From: Apostichopus californicus
Lineage: Eukaryota > Echinodermata > Holothuroidea > Aspidochirotida > Stichopodidae
Direction: 5' to 3'
Assembly (NCBI GenBank): GCA_020650975.1
Contig: JAIPMN010001237.1
Coordinates: 1 to 63,316 of the forward strand
Length of the DNA: 63,316 nucleotides
In this document: positions 41,258 through 53,400 of the stretch, piece after piece
Numbering within the stretch: position 1 is the first letter of the stretch
Layout of the letters: every line of letters begins with the position of its first letter
Translations under genes and position numbers: made by a program
The notes under the pieces: generated by a model
What the model was told of the DNA's origin: nothing
Seen by the model: only the letters and a program-made list of their open reading frames with translations
The model's database searches: none

Positions 41258-41599
41258 AACTAGGGCAGTAGCGTAGCGAGGAATTTGCCAAGGGAGGGGC
41301 AAACCTGTAGGCAAACTATCAGAGCCGTAGATTCGGCATTGAAAACTATCTAAGCGTAGCGCCACCATGAGTTGGCGCTACGCGCACAAGTAAATTTGGC
41401 TGAAAATGCCTTCCAGATCGCTGGAAATGGCACTTCCCAGGCCTTGTAAGTTGCATCTAAGCTTGAAATTACTAGCGATATCATAAAAACATACAAAAAA
41501 AATATGCTCAAGGCGGGGGGGGGGGGGCGGTTNNNNNNNNNNGGGGGGGGGGGGGCGGTTGCCCCCTTTGCTCCCCCTTGGCTCAGGCCTGAACTCGGG
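41258..41599. mobile_element. hAT-like MITE interrupted by a sequence gap
   Basis: The proposed element is 41266-41591, beginning CAGTAGCGTAGCGAGG and ending GGCCTG. Flanks AACTAGGG (41258-41265) and AACTCGGG (41592-41599) agree in 7 of 8 bases, as expected for an aged hAT target duplication. The terminal inverted repeat is weak beyond CAG/CTG, but subterminal GCCAAGGG-type blocks occur in inverted order. An internal perfect 11-bp hairpin (GCGTAGCGCCA at 41354-41364 against 41373-41383) supports a foldback element. Ten Ns lie inside it. Confidence 0.6.
41533..41542. other. Assembly gap (10 N)
   Basis: Ten undefined bases. The 18 bases before the gap (13 G plus CGGTT, 41515-41532) and the 18 after it (41543-41560) are identical, which suggests an unmerged overlap across a poly-G run. 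Confidence 0.95.
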
Positions 41600-42219
41600 T
41601 TATGAGATACCTTGAGTTCATTTTATAATGATGTATTGGTAAAAGACAATTGAATACACATGTACATAACCAGCACTGATACGTTCGAGTGGTATAAAGG
41701 TATTTTGATCCTCAGACAATTCTCTTTCTTCCACCCATGGTATATCATCTCATTTGCATGATATGAATATTCAACGGAAAGTCATTGTTAAGGATATACT
41801 GTAATTTGACTTTCAGATTTTCTTTTACTTATTTCAGAATTTCAGAAATGAATAATACAGTTAATTTTGTAATAGGGATAATAACATTTGTAGGCAAGTT
41901 TCCTTGTTTCAAATCTGTGATTTGAGTTCAGTATAAAACACTATAGATCATGAAATAACATCATGCTGTGCACATTTGCATGAAATATTACAAGACAACA
42001 CTTTTCCTTGAATTTAGTTTTACTCATAATCAACCATATAAACATTTTTCTTCCTTCTTATATCTGAAAATTAAACTGAATGAGTTACATTTTGTGGTAC
42101 CATGAGACTTGCATATAAATGTTGTCTTCTTTCTTTTGCCATAAACAAGAAACTAAAAGTATAAATTTAAGATATTTTTCAAACTTTTCTAGTCAAACCT
42201 GACATAAACTCACCTTCAG

Positions 42220-42460
42220 TAACTGTGGTTTTGATGGTTCCTTTTATGAAGGCAGGCCTGTACAAGTGGAGATATTAATTGATGATCCTGGAAGTCTGCA
42301 GGCTCAAAGAGTGTTTTCATGCAATCAATCTGCTGCTATGAGAGCATTTGATCAGCGTGTGACTACTTCTAAACCAATCATTGAAAATGGTGGTGCAGCA
42401 GTCTGCATCCAGCCTATTATTACAGTTTACTTAATACAGACCTTTAACAAGAATGCTTGA
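42220..42460 (+). other. Unassigned exon-like open frame
   Basis: An 80-codon open frame follows a plausible acceptor (CACCTTCAG). It reads NCGFDGSFYEGRPVQVEIL, later FSCNQSAAMRAFDQRV, and ends at TGA 42458-42460. Composition looks protein-like and is not low-complexity. I recognise no family. No partner exon is visible nearby, it lies in a repeat-rich spacer, and it ends about 200 bp before a dispersed repeat, so a transposon or pseudogene remnant is as likely as an exon. Confidence 0.3.
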
Positions 42461-42654
42461 ATTTCTCTTGAATTTTTTTCATTTAAATTGATGCACATTG
42501 GTTACATAGCATTCAAATATTTTTGTATACATTAAAGGAAAACTTAAGGCAGAAAAATTAAATGTAATGTGTTTTCAGATGTGTTGAAAACCATTACCAT
42601 CAATCCAGGTTGTTATTTCTGTATGACTTTTAATTTATTTAGGAAAGCCCCTTT

Positions 42655-43025
42655 AAACAGCTGTTGTTAAATCAATTAAAGTGACTGAACTACATAGTCT
42701 AACACACATACCGTTAGGTCAGTTCTTCAGACGCAGCACAAAACTCAAAGGGTAAAAAAGTAAAGGGTGTTTATGACCTCGCATGACCTACGTATCATGC
42801 ATCACACGATATCTTAAGGAAAATGGTGTTGAATGTCATGCAAGCATGATCTGTTGTTTGTGTAAAGTTAAAAAGGTTTTGGTCTAGTTGTTAGAATATA
42901 TAAAACAGTGGATTGAACTGAGGAGCCAAATGTCATTATCAAGTTTAGCCTTAAAGGAGCATTCCAGAGAATTAATATATATTTTAAATGGTGAATATTT
43001 AAGAAACAGGAGTAGCTATAGAAAT
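42655..43025. repeat. Dispersed repeat family 2, copy B
   Basis: This is the second copy of the 24125-24450 element, in the same orientation. It preserves AGCCTTAAAGGAGCATTCCA and the GGTGTTGAATGTCATGCAAG block. The divergence between copies is substantial, so the insertions are old. Confidence 0.75.
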
Positions 43026-44079
43026 ATTAATAGTACCCACTTTTCTCTTTTTTTTTTCTTTTTTTTAGACTATAACGTTTATATGAAGATACAAAATCTG
43101 CATAGTCATCCTTTAATTGCATGTTACCTTTATACCAGCATAGTGTTAATTTTGTGTGATTGTCATTAGTAACCCATGCTCAGAATCAAATCTATATAAA
43201 ACATATTAATCAGATATCTGGAGTCAGATGATTTTATCTTGGGGGAGAGAGCAGGGTGGACAGCAAAGGGGGGGGGGGGGTATGGGGGAGTTGATTCAGG
43301 GTGCTGTTTTACCAAGTTGTACCAAAGAGTGTCCATAATGCCATTGATAGCGGACCAAGTCTTAAATCAATATCAGTGTGTTTCGTTTAAGTGAAAATTA
43401 TTTAATTTTTTACAGTATTTATTTTTGCATTTCATTTTATTTTGGTCATCGCTGGTAGTTTTCATTGCAAGTTTTCACCTCAAGATCTTCATACTAATAT
43501 AATTAATTTACCAGATGGAAAAGTTATTTTCAAGTTTTACTCTTTATTTCTCCATTATTCAAGGATGATTAAAATTGTCAGAAAGGTTTAAAAGTGTTTT
43601 CACGAGGCTTTGTACTTTTCCAACTTTTTCTCTTCTCATTCGAGTTGGAAGTCTTCATCAAACAGACTTTGTAAGATTTTTCATCTAATGAACATGCACT
43701 GTAATCACCACTGGCTTTCCTGGGGCATGCAAAGTCTGGACCTCCATCCCACTAATCGGTCCCCTCACCCCCCCCTTTCCCAATTCTCTCTTCCCAACCC
43801 CTGAAAAAGAAAGAAATAAGTGCAACTCATATTTCATCATCGCTTTATCCCAAGAACCATAACAAAAATTGTGACCTCTCAGAGTTTGTCTATCCCTTTC
43901 CCCTTTAAAGTTTAATTCTCACATCACAGCTGGGCAAAAACATGGTTTGTTATATATCATATGGACATTATGATGTTAATTTAACAGAAAATATAATACG
44001 ACATGTTTAGTTGTGTGTGGTTGTATCATTTAATTTCACTGTACTTCATCTTGATCATACGGTCTCGATGGAAGGAAAC

Positions 44080-44150
44080 AGGCTGAGAGTGGATCAGTTT
44101 GAAGTTGTTTGGTTTTCGTGTCCAGGCAAAATCTCAGATGAATTTTCTTT
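44080..44150. repeat. Dispersed repeat family 4, copy A
   Basis: GAGTGGATCAGTT, GTTTGGTTTTCGTG, then CAGGC, TCTCA and ATTTTCTT occur in the same order at 62692-62762. Only these two copies are in the window, and the class is unknown. Confidence 0.6.
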
Positions 44151-44345
44151 ACCCCTATGGCGAGGAGTACCATCGAGTTGCTGATCATTCGATAACCGAT
44201 AAAAATGGAAGCGACGGAGATCAAAATTTAAAGTGATCAATTAACAAACCGCACAGAATCTATATGTCAACAGTTTGCCAGTGTTGAGAAGACATTTAAT
44301 ACTGTGCACAAGTGTGCCGAGTTCGGTGCCGAGTTAAGGTGCCAA

Positions 44346-44557
44346 GTTCGAGTCACTCCAAGATTAATGTATGTCGTCCAGTTACAGAGTTGTTGACAAT
44401 TCATAATCATTGATGTTTAATATGAATCTAAGAGACTGACTTGGGTCAGCTTGCGGCTTTGATAAGCCGATGATGGCTTCTTCGCGAGTTCCTGCTTGCA
44501 AGAGAAATACAAACATACATACACGCATACACCCATACATACATACATACACACATA
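44346..44557 (+). mobile_element. tRNA-derived SINE, 5'-truncated copy
   Basis: It begins inside the B box (GTTCGAGTCACTCCAAGATT) and then follows the 33757 copy closely through GACTTGGGTCAGCTTGCGGC and GATGGCTTCTTCGC. It ends in a long (CATA)n tail, as expected of a retroposed SINE. A 7-base direct repeat (ACAATTG) present in the first copy is single here. Confidence 0.85.
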
Positions 44558-46569
44558 ACTACAAGTGTAGAATAAGAATGTTTCGGCAATCTACAAATCT
44601 ATGCAAACTTTTGTGTTCTTATTGTTATTGCTATTTTGTTTTATTACTTCCTTACTATTTTGATGTAGCACATTTTAAAATATGTTAAATTGCATATAAT
44701 CGTTTACGACAAGATGTCTCAATCATGTGAAACTTTTATCTTTAAATGTGTAATTTTATCTTTAAATGGTGCTTTATACAGGGAACACTACCCTGTTGCA
44801 ATGATCATTTAGATTTTTTTTTTTTTTTATGTTTTTACTGTAAGGTGTTGTAAGCAACCCAAATTGCCTTAATAATAATATTATTTTCATGCTAAGTGCC
44901 TCTCTGATGATAAGTTTGTAAAATGAAGTATAGAAGAGAAGGAATTAAAGATCCTTATTAACGAAGTGACCATCCAAGCACCTTTGCAAGGCCAATATGT
45001 AAAATGCCTGATTGAGAAGGTGGGTTTGTTAGTGCATGGGTAGAAAGTGTCATCATAATATTTAATATTACATATCTTCCTTCAGAGAATTGAATAAACC
45101 ACGGGCGACGTATTTATGTGACAGCATCAATTCACACCTTGACTTCTTTGGTCGAGAAGTACATACCAGTATGTGGGTATATAAAGTAAATACTGCCATG
45201 TTTTTATTAATTTTAGACAAATGTCAGCTCAAATCAAACAATTATTTGGTTGGACCCAACTTTCATTGCTGACACTGTTTTACCTGTATTTGCATTTAAA
45301 GCTACAGAGTTCGGAAAAGTTATTTAGTATTTTGGAAAAGGTTTGTGCATTTTCATTTCACTGTTTAAATTTAGAAAACTTCAAAAGAGAACAAACTTAA
45401 TAAGAAATATTGTGTAATACTATGATCAAGACAAGAAGGAAAAGAGTTGGTAGTTAAGAAATTGAAAAAACTGTATCTTGCGGATATAAAAGGGGTGTGA
45501 TACTTTTTATCATCTTGAATTTTCTCAAAAATGTCACAAGTAACTGCTCCCTTTTTAAGTCAAGGTGTTTTTGTATCTCTTTAATGTTTTTACTTCCATT
45601 CCAGCTACATGTCAGGTAATTCCAGTCAGAAATGACATTGCCACAAAACTTGTGCAAAATCTAAGGGAGGGGAAGGGTAGGGGAGGGGGAAGAGGAGGGT
45701 ACGGTCTGTGCCACTTCAGTAGGCACAATAAGCATACTTTCCTACAGTCACAGTTAAAAGTTCATGATAGGCTAGTGGATTTCAAAAACCCTTGCTTTTA
45801 AACTGGGAGAACTCTGCTTTCTGTCAGAGTTTGACAATCCTGCACTTCTGTGTACCCCTTGATTTATTTTTGGAATCATTTCATATTTGTGTGTTTTGAG
45901 AATCATAATTTGGAACAAATTTTCAGACAATTTCAAAGAAGTATTATCTGTAAAGGAAAGATCTGCTATGGTATAAAGCATAGTGTAATGTATCAGAATG
46001 CTCTCTCGGTGACAAAGATTCATTCAATTGGTGATATTCTTTATTCGGCATTTGTCTTTGTTTTTCGGTCGATATTTGTAATGTTATTGTGACATAAATA
46101 AACAGAAGATTAAAAGAATTTCAAATCAAAATATTTGGTTTTCATAATTCTTTCTATTTTTGTAAATCACTCTTTATACACATCATCAATCCACAAAGGA
46201 TTTAAAAATCTCATACAAATTTCATTTACATTAAAGCCAAATATCTTATCCGATAAACTGAAGTACAGAATGTAACATGGACAGGGCTGTTTCAAATATC
46301 TCTTAACGAGGGCGCCAGCCAGCATGTCAAGTGATAATGTCACATCAGATAAAGGAATGCAAAATATATCCCAAATTTATGGAACACTAATGAGTTCATT
46401 TTATCCATGATACGAAATGTACAAATCTAAAAGTTTTACTAAGGACCGTTCTTCTCAATGAGACATTCACATCAGAGTTTTTGATAAAAATTGTGAGCAG
46501 AGCAAGTGTAGACATCAGTACTTGAAGAAGCTCTTACATATTCTGTCAGTTCTCAAAGATTCAGTAGAT

Positions 46570-46815
46570 GAGTCCCCTTAATACTGCAACCGGAAAGGAA
46601 GGAACATGTTTAACAACTCCTAAGGGGTTTGAGTCCTCTTAATACTGCTAGAGTAAGGAAAGAACATGTTTAACAACTCCTATGAGTCCCCTAGGTCTTA
46701 TGCGTCCCCTTAATACTACTACAGTAGGTGAAGAACATGATTAAAAACTCCTAAGGGTTATGAGTTCCCTTGACACTTCTAACAGTAAGGAAAGAACATG
46801 TTTAACAACTCCTAA
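46570..46815. repeat. Minisatellite of four ~60-bp units
   Basis: Units start at about 46570, 46631, 46702 and 46762. Each carries AGTCCYCTTAATACT-like sequence, AGTAAGGAAAGAACATG and TTTAACAACTCCTAAGG. The third is preceded by a short extra block. It lies 650 bp or more after the COQ8A stop codon on that gene's strand, so it may be transcribed in its 3' UTR. Confidence 0.88.
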
Positions 46816-47464
46816 GAAATTGAAATAAGACTAGTTTGATCCATCGTATTCTTATTTACTATATATGGTAGGTTTGGTAAAATTGCAGACCCAAAGGCAA
46901 ACGTCTACTTTATGCCGAACATTAAATGACTCTTGACAAATGTATCTTCACACAAGCAGAAACATGCTGGCTTCAACTTGAGGTAGTTACCTTCACTTAA
47001 ATACACGACGAAGTCTATTATAGCAGAGGTGTGACTTGCAGATGCTTAAACATGATGTGGAAAGTCCTGGCAATAATTAAATTTACTTCCCAGTTACTAT
47101 ACCTAATTCACTGATCTAGGCAAGTGACCACCCACCACCCTACCGTATCTTCCCATTCCCATCTACACTTGACATAAACCTAGATACAGGCTGACTCTAA
47201 AATAACTTCAGATAGCTACATCATGAACACATGACTTCACATCCAGATTTCTGAGACATTACTGAGTGTGTTGTTCATTCCATTGCCGACATCTCAAACT
47301 CAACTGACTCAAGTGACAAAGATATCTTTTTTGAGCACACCATGTGTATTCCTGAGTTTAGGAAGCCCAATGCTCAGTGTTTAAGCACTTCCATGAATAT
47401 TCGTTCAGTTTATAGGACCAAAGCTGTGGTTTTCTATCAGGACAGAAACTCAAACACGACTTCT

Positions 47465-50400
47465 TCATGCACTAAACTTGTAATCAGCATAAACCCTGTC
47501 AAAGAGACTCTTACACGGTATATTAGCCCTCAACTTGGCACAGAGTAAGAATGCCCCAGACATCTTCCTGTGGAGGGAATAAGTTTCCTCCGGTGGAGGG
47601 GTGAGACGATTATCCACCATGTCTGGTAGGAGCAACTGTATCCTCCGGGTTGTGTCTTGAACGGCAAAGTCAAAGTCACCTTCTAGAGCAAACGGTTCTC
47701 CAAGTATCATGACAGCTTCCACGTGAGCTTGCTGCATGACCTGTGTCAGGATTTAAATCAAGAGAGGAGAGTTATCCAACCATCTTGAAAAAAATTAAAA
47801 GCAAAACAGTAAAAAAAGTGAACACTTAACTGTGTCGGAAAGTCTTCACCTGTTAATATTTGCTAAAGATTACAAAATTTGATCACTTTGCATAGTTTTC
47901 TACAGAAAGATTACTTTTTTTCCACATTTTGCCGAGTAAGATTACCAGCTTACGATATTTTATATTCTGTTTTTGTCAGCTTTACATAGGATAAGTTTAG
48001 ATGTTATTTTCATATCAATGGGACACCTCTTTTCTGATCAGTGTCACTGGAATAAGACGTCTTCGTTTTTAAGTTTTAATGCATAGTTCGATTGATAATC
48101 ATATCAAAATGCAATTCATGCAGAATAGCACTTCACTTTTATTCGGAAAGATATCTCACCACCCTAAATGTTAGAGAGTCATGCCTGCTGATAAAAGGCT
48201 TGCCTGAGTTGTAACAACACCACAGCATGGCAACATAAGTAGTCAATCACACCTTATATCAACAGTAGCAAATTTACAGTTCAATTTGAATTCTCACGGC
48301 AGCCAGAGATGACAACAACATTTAATTTCTTCTGCCCGACTGAACTTGTCTGTCTTTAATAGTGGATTGTCAGGCAGTGTGCTTGTACTAAAGACTACAA
48401 CTGATCATGAATTAACAGTTTCAAATCAAGTCAGATTCGGTCATGGAAACCCAACATGTAGCCTTTTCCCAGACTGGCAGTTGTCTCAAGTCACAACTAA
48501 GACTACCCAGTGTCAACAAATATAACCAATCAGAGATCAATAATTTAGCATGTGACCTAACCAAGCACCATCATTTACGTAGAAACATTCCTTGAAAGCT
48601 TGTCAGTCGCTCAGTGTGTCAAGGTCAGTTTTGAAAACCTTTGCCTCTTGTGTCAAGCTGGGTCAGTTTGCACCGAGTCCAGGCATCGTACGGCCTGGCA
48701 TAAGATAACTGACCTTTGTTTCGTATCCAGTCAGGAATCCAAGTTTGATGGAGTTTTCTAACACTGCATCTTTATTGCCGGTTGAAGCACCACGGATGAT
48801 CTGTCAAAGTAAAGGAAGGTCAAAAGGTCAAAGACATTTATTTTCAAAATTTAGCTACTCATCTCTATGAGAGTATCTACAAATAGCTTGGGATATATTC
48901 TAGGGACCCCTACAATCCAAGAATGATATGTTGTACTCACCTTCATATAAGTATCCACAAATGACTTAGGATATATTCTAGTTGCACCAAAGTCAAGAAG
49001 TGCAATCTGAAATTCAGAGAAATAATCAAAATGAATATTAATATATCATACATCTCTCAAAGTGGAGGCCCTGGTGTTTATTGTAGGTCATTAGTGTGTT
49101 CCCTTGAGAAGGGAATTCCTCATTGAATCACAATTTACTTTTTGTTCTTGTGTTTATCATAGCTCACTTGATGTGGAAAGCCCTGGTGTTTTTGTTGGCC
49201 TATAGTGTGTTCCCTTGAGAAGGGAATTCCTCATTAAATCACAATTTACTTTTTGTTCTTGTTTTTATCATAGCTCACTTGATGTGATGTAGAAGCCTCT
49301 GGTGTTATTGTCGTCCTATAGGTATTATTCTCTTGCAGGAACTTCCCTCATCTAATCATGTTTTCATATTTCTTTAGTGTTTATCATAGCTCACTTGATA
49401 TGGAGGCCCTAGTATTATTCTTGGTCAATCGTTTATTTTCTGTAGCAGGGCCTTTCTTAGTAGATTGCAGATACACATATAACTTCTTTCTAACATGGTC
49501 ATGGCTATCATTTATGTTTTCTAACAACACACTTCAATACACACATATATAATTAAAGAAGTTAAATAAGCAACATGCATAGTGGTGAAAGGAAGTGTTC
49601 TAAGAAGCCTCAGGGTTTAACAAAGTAGAACACTCCCACACAAGAAAAAGAAGAGAAAAAACAATGAAAAAAAAGGAAGCAAGACAAGACAACAACAAAC
49701 AACAAAATGTCTTTACTTCAGTTTACACACTTAAAAAACACAGAATGAATGAACACACTTGGTCACTAACTGAGGTAACAGCCTTTCTGTTTTTTCTAGA
49801 GTCATTCATATGTTAACTTTCCTACTGTTACGTTATATTGTATTTATCTTGTACAAACTTATGAGAAATAAATTTGAAATTTAAATTTAAAAATAAAATG
49901 AGATAGCAAATAACCAACACTAAAACTAGTCGTTATAAGTTAATCAATGATAAACTGCACACCACCTATCTTACTGAAGTAAGACTGTGAACTAATGATC
50001 CTTGATGCTGTGCTAAACGACTCTTTTCTAGATATGTGAGGCATTACGTACTGGCAAGAGAAAGAATTCCAGACATTTGTTGCATGGTTTTCTCGGTCAA
50101 AAGCGAATTTCCGTTAGTACGGGCTTTCTTTGTTTTATCATGGCTCACTCTAATTGGATGCCCTCATATTATTGCTAGTCAACAGTTTTTTGCTCTCCTA
50201 TAAAAGACTTTCTTACTAAGTCACCATCTTTTTTGCCTTAGTAAAATTAGCATATTGTTTTGGATGAAGTGCATGAGCATCTCAAGAGGAAACTTTGTTT
50301 TTACTTTGATTATAATTTGATTATAATTTGATTATAATTTTTTTGTTCTTAATATGCCATTGCTAAATTTTCTATCATATTGTTTGGATGTAGTACATTA

Positions 50401-53400
50401 GCAACTCAAGAGGAAACACTTTTTGTTAACTTTTTATAAATATCTTTTTGTTAATATGCTATTGCTAAATTTTCTTTCATAGGCATCGCAATGGTCTTTT
50501 CGATGTGACAAAATTACGTATATACATATTGCATGTACTAAACCATTAACACTTGACTGCAGTAAAATGAACAGAATACAGATCATTTCACCGCCATTAG
50601 AACCCTGATTTAAAGACTTTCTGCATGCAGAGTTTAATCGACAATCAGGACATTGTGCAAAACATGGCTTTCTCACCTTCTTGGTTTCTGGATTGTAGAG
50701 AAAGTTTGACCAATTAGGATCTGTCTGCATCATTTGCCATTCGTATAACTCTGTGAGACATAGCCGCAGAATGTTTTCACAGATCTGAAGAAAAGGTGAC
50801 AAAACTTTTGAAATGGTTGCAGCAGTAGGAGATGATTCAAATAAGGATAAGTTTTCCATATATGGCAACCATTTTAGATCAAACTTCAAAGCTCTTGCAT
50901 TAGGAATACGAGCAAAATGACCATCTATTATATCAAGGCTCAAATATTCAATATTGCTCATGTTGTCAATACAACCTTACTACAGTATGAGATCTGAGAG
51001 GTATTCTTGTAGGGTGGCTACTAGCATTAGCGAATTATGAGTAAAATGAACATCTATTAAATCAAGGCTCAAATATTCAATTTTGCTCATATTGTCAATA
51101 CAACCTTATTACAGTGTGAGACCTGAGAGGTATTCATGTAAGATGGTTACTAGCATTAGAGAATTATCCCAACAGGTTGGACTCAGTTTAAGTTTTTATG
51201 AACAATAACAGGCAATGTTTAATCCAAATTGAGAAAATAAGTATAATACTTACCCTGCTTGCTAAATTGTTAATTGATCTTTCTGAAAAATATTGTAAAA
51301 ACCACATTTTTTCCCTTTTTCTCTTTTATCTCTGTTTTTTTTAACTCTCTTTCACTCTCATCATCACACAATGGTACGTTGTTATTACAGATTTAGATGT
51401 GGACTTGTCTGCTGTTTTGGTATTTAATGTTCAAGTCTCGTGAATAACACCATTTACTAAAATAGTGATGGTTTACACTTCTTCCCAAAGGGAACTTGTA
51501 TCCTACACCCCACCCCACCCTTGTCACTCTATTTAACCATTCCCACATTCCCATCGAGTAATAGATACAATCAAGATTATATCAAACTCACATAGTTCCT
51601 GGTTTCCTGATCTAGGTCTGCTGCTTTCTCTAATGAAATTCCTTCGACGAATTCGCTGGTTAGGACTTGTTTGGACGAAAGGTCAAATATTACCTCTGGC
51701 ACGAAAAACACATCGTCCTCTGTCAGGAGTTTCCTGAGAAGAGACAGTTAAACAGGTGGGAGGAACAAATTCCATGACTCTGTTCAATGGAAAATGTTTT
51801 TTCTTTTTTTTGGGGGGCAAATTTGCAGGAGCATACAAGACTCAAGAAGAGACAATTTACAAGAGTCATTCTAGTTTCCATGACTTTTAATGTGTCTACT
51901 CTTTTCCATGACTTTATCATGCCTGGATATTGATTTTTAACTTAAAGTGTTTTTTCTGTTGCACGCAAGGTTTTCAAAACACTCTTTATATGCAGCTCAC
52001 TGAACCTCATATCAAAATAACATTTTATCCCACCATAAATCAGCTGAAAACAAAGACTTTTGTGGTATGTATGAAAGGGAAAGCGTGAAATATGTATACG
52101 TTGGGTAGCTTCCATAATTAGCCTATTTGTGGTAGAATATGCAACATCATATATGGACAATACCTATGTAGCAGAACGTTATGTGATATATACTTCATTT
52201 TTATCGTTGGTCTTCAAAACATCCTTTACTGGAGATGAAGCCTGCTGATTGGGTACAATATTTCACTGTGACCCACCCACAAGATTTAATTCATGCCCTA
52301 CCCCCCCCCCCAATCTTAGAGTGCAGCTTTAAGATTCAGTTTTCTAAACATGCATCTTTAATACAATAACATAGTTACCTGATTTTTTCAGAGCATTCTG
52401 CTTCTCGATAGTAATCTACTTCCCAGCCAAGTTCCATCTTCATGACATCAATTGCATTCTCAGCATACAGCCCTGGGGTTTATGAAAATAGAAAGATATA
52501 GTTGTTAACACAGTGTTTACACAGTGTTTACATAGGTTTTACCCAGGTATAAAGCATGCAATCCATACACTTATGAGTAATGTTCTCAACAGTTAGTGGT
52601 GTTGATGATAAATAATCTACCACATAATTTTGACTTCATATTTTTTTGCCCTCTACCAATTCAATATACATCTGAAATCTGTAAAGGTGCATAAGGGCAT
52701 GTGATCTTATTAAAGAGAAAACTTTGCGTGAAATAAAACTGTAGAAATTTATGCAAATACATCAACTACCATTAAAACAATAATCACAAAGATGCCTGAC
52801 AGGCAAAACAAGAATAATTGGGTTATCTGGTGCAACAGTAGAAGGTTAAAACAAAAAACAAAAATCCAAAATATGAAATTAAAAAACAACTAAATGAACT
52901 TACCAGGAGGGAGAACATTCCAGACATTCAACACTGACATTAAGTTATTAATGTCACTTTCGATACCTTCAGCGACACCAGGATACTGATGGAGAGATAA
53001 CAATATAATAATAACCTTTAGTCTCTTACAATACAAAATGATAACACTTATTCGTCTAATTGCATTAATTATGCATGAATTATGCATTAACCTGTCTGTA
53101 TTCTGTGCATGTTTTTGTCCCTTCTGTTACTGTTACTTGTCATTTAGCCTCTGAAGAAGATCCTGCTAGGATCAAACATCATGCCCTCTTACTTTTACAC
53201 ATTCTCTTACACAGGCTCTTTAGTGGATAAACAGTTTGCTAATGGTTTGCTAAAAATTGTTAGCAAACTGCTGACCTACTGCAAAATGCTTGTGTGGGTA
53301 AAAATGTAAAAGTTAGAGGGGCTAGCAGGATCGTCTTCAGAGGCTTAACTGAAACTAAAAAACAAATCCTAAGAACACATGAAGAGACACAGATGGTCAG

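Larger units (their letters stand above)
40248..47464. other. ZFYVE21-COQ8A convergent spacer, including both 3' UTRs
   Basis: The two genes point at each other, so this region holds both 3' ends. An AATAAA for ZFYVE21 is possible near 40650, and GAATAAAG (minus strand) near 46040 could serve COQ8A. The rest contains the elements listed separately (MITE with gap, unassigned ORF, dispersed repeats, SINE copy, 60-bp minisatellite), A/T-rich sequence, and poly-G runs at about 43267 and 45660-45700. I see no other gene. Confidence 0.6.

Noticed and set aside
50434..50961. 175-codon open frame on the minus strand
   Set aside because: It is intron read-through on both sides of COQ8A exon 50677-50784. 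The upstream part overlaps the 130-bp tandem duplication.
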